From NCBI GenBank assembly GCA_023390695.1, contig JAEWCJ010000241.1, forward strand, positions 1-7,477: a DNA stretch of 7,477 bases. The letters run 5' to 3'. Within the stretch, counting starts at the first letter, position 1. Every line of letters starts with the position of its first letter. The notes under the pieces are model-generated. The model was not told the DNA's origin, ran no database searches, and saw nothing but the letters and a program-made list of their open reading frames with translations. This document shows, one piece after another, positions 1 through 6,199 of the stretch. The translations under genes and the position numbers were made by a program. Source of the stretch: Pseudomonadota bacterium (GTDB lineage Bacteria; Pseudomonadota; Alphaproteobacteria; Rhizobiales; Xanthobacteraceae).

Positions 1-633
1 GGTCACGCCGGGATGGATCGACACCACGGTCTTTTCCCTGGTCTTCGGATCCGGCTCCATGATGCACAGGTCGGTGATCAGCTTGGTCGGGCCCTTGGTC
101 TTGACGCCGAGACGCTCGCGGTGATCGCCGCCCTCGCCGTGACCGAGCGAGGTCACGAAATCGAGCTTCTCGACGAAGCCGCGCTTGGACTGCGACATGA
201 TGATGAATATCTCGCCGCAGGAAGTGGCGATCTCCGGCGCGCCGCCGCCGCCCGGCAGCCGCACCTTCGGCTTGTCGTAGGGACCGACGACGGTCGTATT
301 GAGATTGGCGTATTTGTCGATCTGCGCGCCGCCGAGGAAGCCGACGGTGATGCGTCCGCCCTGCAGCCAGTAGCGGAACATCTCCGGCACCGACACCGTC
401 GTCAGCGCGGTGTCACACAATTCGCCGTCGCCGATCGAGAGCGGCAAGACCGAGGGCTTGGTGGCGAGCGTGCCCGATTCGTAGATCAGCGTGATGTCCG
501 GCGCATGCGTCAGGCGCGCGAGATTGGAAGCCGCCGACGGCGCGCCGATGCCGACGAAGGTGACGTCGCTGTTCTTGAGCGCGCGCGCGGCCGCAACGGT
601 CATCATTTCCGCGGGTTTGTAATTGGTCGTCAT
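1..633 (-). CDS. CoA-transferase subunit B (glutaconate CoA-transferase type), partial: C-terminus beyond the left edge
   Basis: This gene reads leftward and runs off the window with no stop; 211 codons are visible. It should form a heteromeric family I CoA-transferase with the subunit encoded just upstream, moving CoA between acyl-CoA and a free carboxylate in the cytoplasm. The visible protein begins MTTNYKPAEMM. It carries YESG at residues 51-54, where Glu52 lies where family I enzymes hold the glutamate that forms the glutamyl-CoA thioester. GDGE (68-71), FLGGAQIDKYANLN (99-112) and LPGGGGAPEIA (126-136) are typical of the B subunit. About 40-50 residues are probably missing, judged from usual family length. 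The start at 633 is preferred because GGAG lies 8 nt upstream; an in-frame ATG at 639 overlaps the subunit A stop (TGATG) but sits only 2 nt from that GGAG. The physiological substrate is unknown. Confidence 0.85.
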   Translation of the reverse strand, partial: MTTNYKPAEMMTVAAARALKNSDVTFVGIGAPSAASNLARLTHAPDITLIYESGTLATKPSVLPLSIGDGELCDTALTTVSVPEMFRYWLQGGRITVGFLGGAQIDKYANLNTTVVGPYDKPKVRLPGGGGAPEIATSCGEIFIIMSQSKRGFVEKLDFVTSLGHGEGGDHRERLGVKTKGPTKLITDLCIMEPDPKTREKTVVSIHPGVT

Positions 634-638
634 CGTCA

Positions 639-1499
639 TCACTCCGCCGCTACGCGCAGGTTACGGACATGCTCGGCGAAATCTTCCGGGCGCTTGTTCA
701 GCACGTTTTCCTTCATCCAGGCGAGGAAGGTGTCGCGCTCGCGCGCGATATTGTCCCATTCCTTGTAGAAGGCGTTGAAGCGCTTGTAATAGCCCTGCGC
801 ATAGGAGGGGAAGGCGCCGCCCGGCACCACCGAAATGGCGCCGACCGTCCAGGCCGGCAGGATCACGGTGTTGAGATTGCGCGGGCCGAAATCGTCGACG
901 ATCTCCTCCACCGTCACGATCGAGCGCTTGGCGGCGAGCACCGCCTCCTTCTGCACGCCGAGGATGCCTTCCAGCAGCACGTTGCCTTCGCGGTCGGCCC
1001 GCAGCGCATGGATGACGGCAACGTCCGGACGATGCGAAGGCACCGTCGCCAGCACCTCGCCGGTATACGGACAAGTGACGCTCTTGATGCTCGGATTCAC
1101 CTTCGGCAGGTCGGTGCCGATGTAGCCGCGGAACACCGCGAAGGGCAGGCCCGACGCGCCGGAGGCGTAGGCGTTCGCCATCGCCGCATGCGAATGCTCT
1201 TCGATCTCCAGCTTGTTCGGCCAGCCCTTCTCGATCGCGTCGCGCACGCGATGCAGCGAGCCGACGCCGGGATTGCCGCCCCAGGAGAAAATGAGCTTGT
1301 CCGCGCAGCCCATGCCGACCAGTTGATCGTAGATCAGGTCCGGCGTCATGCGGATCAGGGTGAGATGCTTCCTGCCCTGACGGATGATTTCATGACCGGC
1401 GGCGTGCGGGATGAGGTGGGTAAAGCCTTCCATCGCCACCGCATCGCCGTCGCGAATGTTGGCTGCGACGGCGTCGGCGAGGGACATGACACGCGACAT
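639..1499 (-). CDS. CoA-transferase subunit A (glutaconate CoA-transferase / IpdA-like)
   Basis: This encodes 286 residues from the ATG at 1499 and is the first gene of the leftward unit. It is the A subunit of a family I CoA-transferase, paired with the following gene. Diagnostic segments, numbered from this start, are an N-terminal DGDAVAMEGFTHLIP near residues 17-31, FSWGGNPGVGSLHR near 71-84, EIEEHSHAAM near 98-107, and a C-terminal region containing ILPAWTVGAI. A GTG at 1508 would add three residues, but it sits 2 nt from the GAGG ribosome site while the ATG at 1499 is 11 nt away; ATG 1487 is a third option. The stop overlaps a possible start of subunit B, so the two are probably translationally coupled. 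Related proteins include glutaconate CoA-transferase A and steroid-degradation IpdA, a ring-opening hydrolase on the same fold. The family is firm; the substrate is not. Confidence 0.88.
   Translation of the reverse strand: MSRVMSLADAVAANIRDGDAVAMEGFTHLIPHAAGHEIIRQGRKHLTLIRMTPDLIYDQLVGMGCADKLIFSWGGNPGVGSLHRVRDAIEKGWPNKLEIEEHSHAAMANAYASGASGLPFAVFRGYIGTDLPKVNPSIKSVTCPYTGEVLATVPSHRPDVAVIHALRADREGNVLLEGILGVQKEAVLAAKRSIVTVEEIVDDFGPRNLNTVILPAWTVGAISVVPGGAFPSYAQGYYKRFNAFYKEWDNIARERDTFLAWMKENVLNKRPEDFAEHVRNLRVAAE
642..645 (-). promoter_or_regulatory. Ribosome binding site for CoA-transferase subunit B
   Basis: The leftward strand reads GGAG here, inside the last codons of subunit A. It lies 8 nt before the ATG at 633 and only 2 nt before the ATG at 639, which favours the 633 start. 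Confidence 0.55.
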
Positions 1500-1641
1500 A
1501 TCGAGCACTTCCTCTTGCGCAGATGGCGCAGTGATATTGCTGGTTTATTTCAATTTACGGACCGCGTCCGGACGGGTCAAATGCCAGCGAATTCGCTCGA
1601 AGTCCAATGCTTTGCCGGAACCGAGGCGGCAATTCCGCGAA

Positions 1642-1658
1642 TGTTCGAAACGCGAACA
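1642..1658. repeat. Short inverted repeat upstream of the DUF3237 gene
   Basis: TGTTCG at 1642-1647 and CGAACA at 1653-1658 are perfect inverted arms around a 5-nt spacer. The pair ends 14 nt before the start codon and overlaps the untranslated leader. It could be a protein-binding site or a weak mRNA hairpin, or chance; a single 6-bp arm pair is thin evidence. Confidence 0.35.
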
Positions 1659-1661
1659 CCC

Positions 1662-1665
1662 AGGA
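1662..1665 (+). promoter_or_regulatory. Ribosome binding site for the DUF3237 gene
   Basis: AGGA lies 7 nt before the ATG at 1673. This picks that codon over an upstream in-frame start at 1607, which would add 22 residues of non-conserved sequence. Confidence 0.5.
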
Positions 1666-1672
1666 CGTGAAC

Positions 1673-2131
1673 ATGCCGGCTCTTTCCTCTGCACCGATTT
1701 TCACAATTCATGCGGAACTCGCCGACATCCTGCAGTTCGGCAACACGCCCGCCGGCGAGCGCCGCGTCATCAATATCCTGGGCGGGCGGGTGGAAGGCAC
1801 CAAGCTGACAGGAGAAATCCTGCCGGGCGGCGCCGACTGGCAAGTGATCCGCGCCGATGGCGTCGCCGACATCAAGGCCCGCTACACGATCAGGAGCGGC
1901 GATGGCGGTCTTGTGCTGGTGTCCAGCGAAGGGATGCGGCACGGGCCGCCCGACGTGATCGCGCGCCTGGCCAAGGGTGAGGCCGTCGATCCTGCGCTTT
2001 ACTATTTCCGCACCCTGATGCGCTTCGAGACCGGCGCGCCGGGGCTCGCCTGGATGAACCGGATCCTCGCGATTGCGCATGGCGCCCGGCTGCCCAACGC
2101 GGTGAAACTCGACGTTTACGAGGTGCTGTAA
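1673..2131 (+). CDS. DUF3237 (UPF0311) family protein of unknown function
   Basis: This encodes 152 residues, the usual length for DUF3237 proteins. Family-typical segments, numbered from MPALSSAP, are GERRVINILGGRVEGTKLTG (28-47), LPGGADWQVIRADG (50-63), the ARY segment at 69-71, YYFRTLMRFET (110-120) and a C-terminal WMNR near 127-130. There is no signal peptide or membrane segment, so it is probably a small cytoplasmic beta-rich protein. No catalytic role has been established for the family to my knowledge. It is the first gene of the rightward run and shares a divergent control region with the CoA-transferase. A role in the same CoA-thioester pathway, as an auxiliary or ligand-binding protein, is inferred only from position. 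The 97-bp gap after it, with operator-like dyads, leaves open whether it is co-transcribed with the crotonase. Confidence 0.85.
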   Translation: MPALSSAPIFTIHAELADILQFGNTPAGERRVINILGGRVEGTKLTGEILPGGADWQVIRADGVADIKARYTIRSGDGGLVLVSSEGMRHGPPDVIARLAKGEAVDPALYYFRTLMRFETGAPGLAWMNRILAIAHGARLPNAVKLDVYEVL

Positions 2132-2149
2132 CGCCGTCGGCACGGCAGC

Positions 2150-2173
2150 ACTATTGTTTCGGACGACAATAGT
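2150..2173. promoter_or_regulatory. Candidate operator 1: 8-bp perfect inverted repeat
   Basis: ACTATTGT (2150-2157) and ACAATAGT (2166-2173) are perfect inverted arms around an 8-nt spacer. The element lies in the AT-rich gap before the crotonase gene, where the surroundings are otherwise GC-rich. The size and symmetry suit a dimeric repressor such as a MarR, TetR or GntR protein. The regulator is not encoded in this window. Confidence 0.5.
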
Positions 2174-2192
2174 TGTTAAAGACAACAATTAT
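2168..2192. promoter_or_regulatory. Candidate operator 2: TTGT/ACAA dyad overlapping the first
   Basis: GTTGT (2172-2176) and ACAAC (2182-2186) flank TAAAG, and the arms extend to 9 bp each with one mismatch (2168-2176 with 2182-2190). A shifted pairing, TTGTT (2173-2177) with AACAA (2184-2188), also extends to 9 bp with one mismatch and reaches 2192. The half-site core TTGT/ACAA matches that of the first dyad and the two share 6 bp. Confidence 0.45.
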
Positions 2193-2228
2193 CCACGAAC
2201 AACGACAATGACCCGGAAACGCCTGCCG

Positions 2229-3008
2229 ATGGACCTCCCCGCTTCGCTCACCGCCGAGCGTCAGGAGAATATTGCCATTCTGCGCCTGTCGCGGCCACAG
2301 AAACGCAATGCGCTCGACGACACCACGGTCAACGGCATCGAAATCTTCTTCGACGCGCTGCCGGCCGACATCCGCGCCGTGGTGCTGCATGGCGAAGGCG
2401 AGCATTTTTCCGCCGGGCTCGACCTCACCGAACTGACGGTGCGCAACACCGTCGAGGCCGTGCATCATTCGCGCAACTGGCATCGCATTTTCGACAAGCT
2501 GGAATTCGGCAAGGTGCCGGTCGTCGCCGTGCTGCATGGCGCCGTGGTCGGCGGCGGACTGGAGCTGGCGGCCGCCTGTCATGTCCGCATCGCCGAGCGC
2601 TCCGCCTATTATGCGCTGCCGGAAGGCAGCCGCGGCATCTATGTCGGCGGCGGCGGCTCGGTGCGCGTCCCGCGCCTGATCGGCGCCGCGCGCATGATGG
2701 ACATGATGCTGACCGGCCGTACCTACGGCGCCGACGAAGGCCTGACCATGGGCATCACGCAATATCTCGTCGATGACGGCGCGGGTCTGGCGAAAGGCAT
2801 CGAACTGGCGCAGCGCATCGCCGCCAACACGCCGCTCACCAATTACGCCGTCATGCATGTGCTGCCGCGCATCGCCGACATCGAGCGCGACGGCGGCTAC
2901 CTGATGGAATCGCTGATGGCCGCCATCGCCTCCGGCAACGAAGAGGCGCAGCAGCGGCTGCGGGATTTTCTTGAGAAGCGGGCGCCGAAGGCACTGCACA
3001 AGAAATAA
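2229..3008 (+). CDS. Enoyl-CoA hydratase / crotonase family protein
   Basis: This encodes 259 residues from the ATG at 2229. It is a cytoplasmic crotonase-fold enzyme expected to add water across the alpha,beta double bond of an enoyl-CoA. FSAGLDL (60-66) and GAVVGGG (104-110) supply the two oxyanion-hole peptide NH groups. GGGLE gives Glu112 and ALPE gives Glu132; their 20-residue spacing equals that of Glu144 and Glu164 in mitochondrial enoyl-CoA hydratase, so both catalytic acids are present. Hydroxycinnamoyl-CoA hydratase-lyases, from memory, carry Ser at the first position, so plain hydration is more likely than retro-aldol cleavage. An ATG at 2208 is possible but lacks a Shine-Dalgarno; 2229 has only a weak GGAAA upstream. 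A TTG at 2154 would run through the dyads and is unlikely. The next gene is a feruloyl-CoA-synthase-type ligase, suggesting a cinnamoyl-CoA-like substrate. Confidence 0.85.
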   Translation: MDLPASLTAERQENIAILRLSRPQKRNALDDTTVNGIEIFFDALPADIRAVVLHGEGEHFSAGLDLTELTVRNTVEAVHHSRNWHRIFDKLEFGKVPVVAVLHGAVVGGGLELAAACHVRIAERSAYYALPEGSRGIYVGGGGSVRVPRLIGAARMMDMMLTGRTYGADEGLTMGITQYLVDDGAGLAKGIELAQRIAANTPLTNYAVMHVLPRIADIERDGGYLMESLMAAIASGNEEAQQRLRDFLEKRAPKALHKK

Positions 3009-3058
3009 CAAGCGCCAAAAACACGGGTGGAAACGGGTCCGGGGATGGTTCGCACGCG

Positions 3059-4945
3059 ATGACGGAAGCCTCGTTTCAGATACAGCCGGACGCACAGGCC
3101 TACCGCACGGTCAGGCTCGGCCGCCCCGACATGGACATCGACAGGCGGACCGACGGCACGATCCACATTCGCGCGCGGGAAGCGCTCGGAAATTATCCCG
3201 CGCGCCTAACCGACCGCCTGCTGTACTGGGCAGAGCGCGCGCCCGACCGCGTCTTCATGGCGGCGCGCGGCAAGGACAGCGATTGGCGCAACATCACTTA
3301 TGCGCAAACGCTGTCTTACGCGCGCAGCATCGGCGAGGCGCTGCTCAAGCGCGGTCTGTCCGCCGAACGCCCGGTCGTCATCCTCTCCGGCAACGACCTC
3401 GAACATGCGATGCTCGGTCTCGCCTGCGTGTATGCCGGCATCGCCTATGCGCCGATCTCGCCGGCCTATTCGCTGGTCTCCAACGATTTCGGCAAGCTGC
3501 GTCATATCTTCAAACTGCTGACGCCGGGCTTTGTCTTCGCCTCCGATGGACAGGCCTTTGGCCGCGCCATTGACGCCGTCGTGCCGCGCGAGGTCGAAGT
3601 CGCGGTGACCCGCAATCCGCCTGCAGGGCGCGCCACCAGCTTGTTCGCGGATCTTGCGGCGACGCCGCCGACAGCGGCCATCGACACGGCCAACAGGATT
3701 GTCGGCCCGGACACGATCACCAAATTCCTGTTCACCTCCGGCTCGACCGGCCAGCCCAAGGCGGTGATCAACACCCAGCGCATGTGGTGTTCGAACCAGC
3801 AGATGATCGCGCAGGCGCTCGCCTATTTTCAGGACGAGCCGCCGGTCACCGTCGACTGGGCGCCGTGGCATCACACCGCCGGCGGCAATCACGATGTCGG
3901 GCTCGTGCTCTATAACGGCGGCACCTTCTATATCGACGCGGGCAAGCCGCTGCCGGGCGCGATCGACATCACCGTACGCAATCTGAAAGACGTCGCGCCG
4001 ACCTGGTATTTCAACGTGCCGAAGGGCTTCGAGGCGCTGCTGCCGTTCCTGCGTAACGACGCGCAGTTGCGGCAGACCTTCTTCAGCCGCCTGAAGGTGA
4101 TGTGGTTTGCCGGCGCGGCGCTTGCGCAGGCAGTGTTCGACGAGATGCAGCAGCTCGCACTGCAGAGTTGCGGCGAGCGCATTCATTTCCTCACCGGTTT
4201 CGGCGCCACCGAAACCGCGCCCTGCGCGCTGGCGCGCACCTGGGCGACGAAGAATTCCACCAATATGGGCCTGCCGACCGCCGGCGTCGAACTCAAGCTG
4301 GTGCCGTCGGAGGGCAAGCTGGAGGCACGCGTACGCGGCCCCAACATCACGCCGGGCTATTGGCGGCAGCCGGATCTCACCGCGGCGTCCTTCGACGACG
4401 AAGGCTTCTACAAGCTCGGCGACGCCTTCAAACTCGACAATCCCGACAATCTCGCCGACGGCCTCCTGTTCGACGGCCGCGTCGCCGAGGATTTCAAGCT
4501 CGCCACCGGCACCTGGGTGAGCGTCGGCCCGCTGCGCGCGCAGTTGCTGGAAGGTTTCGCCCCGCTGGCGCGAGATCTGGTGATTGCCGGCGCCGACCGT
4601 CACGATCTCTCGGTGCTGATCTTCCCCGATGTCGAAGCCTGCCGCCGCGCCGCCGCTCTCCCCGCCGATGTCGCCGTCGAGGACGTGCTGGCGCATGTCG
4701 CGGTGACCGAGGAAATCCGCAAGCGCCTGCAGACACTGGCCGCACGCAGCACCGGCAGCTCCAACCGCGTCTGCCGCGCCATCCTGCTCGCCGAGCCGCC
4801 CTCGCTCGATTCCGGCGAAATGACCGACAAGGGCTCGATCAACCAGCGCGCAGTGCTGGCCCGCCGCTCATCGCTGCTCGACGAACTCTATACCGTGCCG
4901 CATTCGCCGAATGTGATCGCGATCAATTCCGGAGCCGACCGATGA
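3059..4945 (+). CDS. Feruloyl-CoA synthase-type acyl-CoA ligase (AMP-binding, ANL superfamily)
   Basis: This encodes 628 residues, the length expected for feruloyl-CoA synthases. It should activate an aromatic or related acid with ATP to the acyl-adenylate and then to the CoA ester. Visible ANL motifs are the phosphate-binding loop TSGSTGQPK (226-234), GFGATETA (380-387), YKLGD (451-455) with the ribose-binding Asp455, FDGR (471-474) at the hinge, and TDKGSINQ (589-596) with Lys591 as the adenylation lysine. VDWAPWHHTAGGNHDVGLVL (265-284) and YFNVPKGFEALLPFL (317-331) closely resemble feruloyl-CoA synthases rather than benzoate or fatty-acid ligases. The ATG at 3059 is the most upstream in-frame ATG; only a distant GGGG (14 nt) precedes it, so initiation may be weak or coupled. 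The stop overlaps the thiolase start. Ring substituents of the substrate cannot be read from the sequence. Confidence 0.88.
   Translation: MTEASFQIQPDAQAYRTVRLGRPDMDIDRRTDGTIHIRAREALGNYPARLTDRLLYWAERAPDRVFMAARGKDSDWRNITYAQTLSYARSIGEALLKRGLSAERPVVILSGNDLEHAMLGLACVYAGIAYAPISPAYSLVSNDFGKLRHIFKLLTPGFVFASDGQAFGRAIDAVVPREVEVAVTRNPPAGRATSLFADLAATPPTAAIDTANRIVGPDTITKFLFTSGSTGQPKAVINTQRMWCSNQQMIAQALAYFQDEPPVTVDWAPWHHTAGGNHDVGLVLYNGGTFYIDAGKPLPGAIDITVRNLKDVAPTWYFNVPKGFEALLPFLRNDAQLRQTFFSRLKVMWFAGAALAQAVFDEMQQLALQSCGERIHFLTGFGATETAPCALARTWATKNSTNMGLPTAGVELKLVPSEGKLEARVRGPNITPGYWRQPDLTAASFDDEGFYKLGDAFKLDNPDNLADGLLFDGRVAEDFKLATGTWVSVGPLRAQLLEGFAPLARDLVIAGADRHDLSVLIFPDVEACRRAAALPADVAVEDVLAHVAVTEEIRKRLQTLAARSTGSSNRVCRAILLAEPPSLDSGEMTDKGSINQRAVLARRSSLLDELYTVPHSPNVIAINSGADR
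4931..4934 (+). promoter_or_regulatory. Ribosome binding site for the thiolase, within the ligase coding end
   Basis: GGAG sits 7 nt before the ATG at 4942, inside the ligase reading frame. It fixes the thiolase start at the 4-nt ATGA overlap. Confidence 0.6.
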
Positions 4946-6195
4946 ACGACAAGACGCCGGGCATCGGCGCCACCTTCTCCGACGCCTGGCTGCTCGACGG
5001 CGTGCGCACGCCCTTCGTCGATTACAACGGCGCGTTCGCCACGGTCTCGCCGATCGATCTCGGCATCAAGGCCGGGCGCGAAGCCATCAAGCGCGCGGGC
5101 GTCTCTGCCGACGACATCGGCACCGTCATCACCGGCAGCATGGCGCAGGCCAGCTTCGACGCCTACATGCTGCCGCGCCATGTCGGGCTTTATTCCGGCG
5201 CGCCTGTGGAGACGCCGGCGCATCATGTGCAGCGCGTCTGCGGCACCGGCATCGAGGCGATTTCGCAGGCGGCGGACGCGGTGTCGCTCGGCCGCGCCGA
5301 TCTCGCGCTTGTCGTCGGCGCGGAATCGATGAGCCGCAATCCGGTTGCCGCCTATACGCATCGCGGCGGCTTCCGCATGGGCCAGGTGGAGTTCAAGGAT
5401 TTCCTCTGGGAAGCGTTGCTCGATCCCGCCGCCAAGGTGACCATGGGCGACACCGCGGAAAATCTGGCGCAAAAATATCAGATCACGCGCGATGAAGTGG
5501 ACGCCTATGCCGCGCGCAGCTTCGAGCGGGCGCTGGCGGCGCAAAAGGCGGGTTTCTTCGCCGACGAGATCGTGCCGGTGACCAGCGAGACCTTCGTGCG
5601 CGACGGCCTTGAGCCGCGCGGCATCGTGCTCGACCGCAAGACGCCGGAGGTGACGGCGGACACGCATGTGCGGCCTTCACCGGTCGAACAGCTTGCAAAA
5701 ATCCGCCCGGCCTTCGGCGGCGTGCAGACCGGCGGCAATTCCTCGGCCATCGTCGATGGCGCCGCGGCGGTGCTGGTGACGAATGCGGATTATGCGAAGA
5801 CGCACGGCAAGACGCCGCTGGCACGCATCCTCGCCGTGGCCGCTGTCGGCGTGCCGCCGGCGATCATGGGCATCGGGCCGGTGCCGGCGATCAACGCGGT
5901 TCTGCAGCGCGCCGGGCTGCAACTCTCCGACATCGACCGCTTCGAGATCAACGAGGCCTTCGGCGCGCAGGTGATGGCCTGCGCCCGCGAACTCGGGCTC
6001 GACGAGAACAAGCTGAATGTGAATGGCGGTGCCATCGCCATCGGGCACCCGCTCGGCGCCACCGGTGTGCGGCTGGCGCTGACGCTGGCGCGCGACCTGA
6101 AACGCGCGGGATTGCGTTACGGTATCGCCTCCGCCTGTATCGGCGGCGGCCAGGGCATCGCGCTGCTGATCAAGAACCCGGAAGCAAAGGCCTGA
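4942..6195 (+). CDS. Thiolase (acetyl-CoA acetyltransferase / 3-ketoacyl-CoA thiolase family)
   Basis: This encodes 417 residues, slightly longer than the usual 390-400 because of a short N-terminal extension before WLLDGVRTPF (15-24). It is a cytoplasmic thiolase with an intact active site: Cys100 in VQRVCGTG (97-103) as the nucleophile, NEAF (337-340), His369 in GHPLGATG (368-375) and Cys399 in ASACIGGGQG (396-405). Homologues are usually named acetyl-CoA acetyltransferase. Here, behind a feruloyl-CoA-synthase-type ligase and a hydratase, the degradative reaction is more likely: CoA-dependent cleavage of a 3-oxoacyl-CoA to acetyl-CoA and a shortened acyl-CoA, perhaps an aroyl-CoA. The start codon overlaps the ligase stop (ATGA), implying translational coupling. 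The reading frame stays open far upstream inside the ligase gene, but this is a GC-rich shadow, as the overlap and ribosome site show. Confidence 0.9.
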   Translation: MNDKTPGIGATFSDAWLLDGVRTPFVDYNGAFATVSPIDLGIKAGREAIKRAGVSADDIGTVITGSMAQASFDAYMLPRHVGLYSGAPVETPAHHVQRVCGTGIEAISQAADAVSLGRADLALVVGAESMSRNPVAAYTHRGGFRMGQVEFKDFLWEALLDPAAKVTMGDTAENLAQKYQITRDEVDAYAARSFERALAAQKAGFFADEIVPVTSETFVRDGLEPRGIVLDRKTPEVTADTHVRPSPVEQLAKIRPAFGGVQTGGNSSAIVDGAAAVLVTNADYAKTHGKTPLARILAVAAVGVPPAIMGIGPVPAINAVLQRAGLQLSDIDRFEINEAFGAQVMACARELGLDENKLNVNGGAIAIGHPLGATGVRLALTLARDLKRAGLRYGIASACIGGGQGIALLIKNPEAKA

Positions 6196-6199
6196 TCGC

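Larger units (their letters stand above)
1500..1672. promoter_or_regulatory. Divergent intergenic region between CoA-transferase and DUF3237 genes
   Basis: This stretch separates the two divergent units and should hold both of their promoters. It contains an AT-richer patch at about 1531-1557, a perfect 10-bp palindrome CGTCCGGACG at 1565-1574, and a 6-bp inverted repeat at 1642-1658 next to the DUF3237 gene. The leftward ribosome site GAGG lies at 1514-1511. No -35/-10 pair was convincing on either strand, so promoter positions are not given. Confidence 0.5.

Noticed and set aside
13..768. Plus-strand open frame of 251 codons opposite the CoA-transferase genes
   Set aside because: The minus strand here encodes recognisable subunit B and the end of subunit A; the plus frame gives low-complexity His/Arg/Asp-rich sequence and runs across the junction of both genes.
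669..1670. Plus-strand open frame of 333 codons opposite CoA-transferase subunit A
   Set aside because: It lies antisense to a clear family member, has no motif, and extends into the divergent intergenic region where a promoter is expected.
1577..2188. Minus-strand open frame opposite the DUF3237 gene
   Set aside because: The plus strand encodes a full-length DUF3237 protein with family motifs; the opposite frame shows no recognisable domain and runs through both intergenic regions.
2154..2228. TTG start at 2154 extending the crotonase by 25 residues
   Set aside because: The added residues are encoded by the AT-rich dyads and resemble no crotonase N-terminus; ATG 2229 (or 2208) gives a normal family length.
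3206..4696. Long open frame of 496 codons on the minus strand opposite the ligase gene
   Set aside because: Its product is Arg-, Ala- and Gly-rich with no recognisable motif, while the plus strand carries a complete ligase with all ANL motifs. Such antisense frames are usual in GC-rich genes with high third-position GC.
4102..4941. Upstream extension of the thiolase frame inside the ligase gene, suggesting a fusion
   Set aside because: The extension is Arg/Ala-rich without motifs, overlaps well-conserved ligase sequence, and the thiolase has its own GGAG ribosome site and ATG at 4942.
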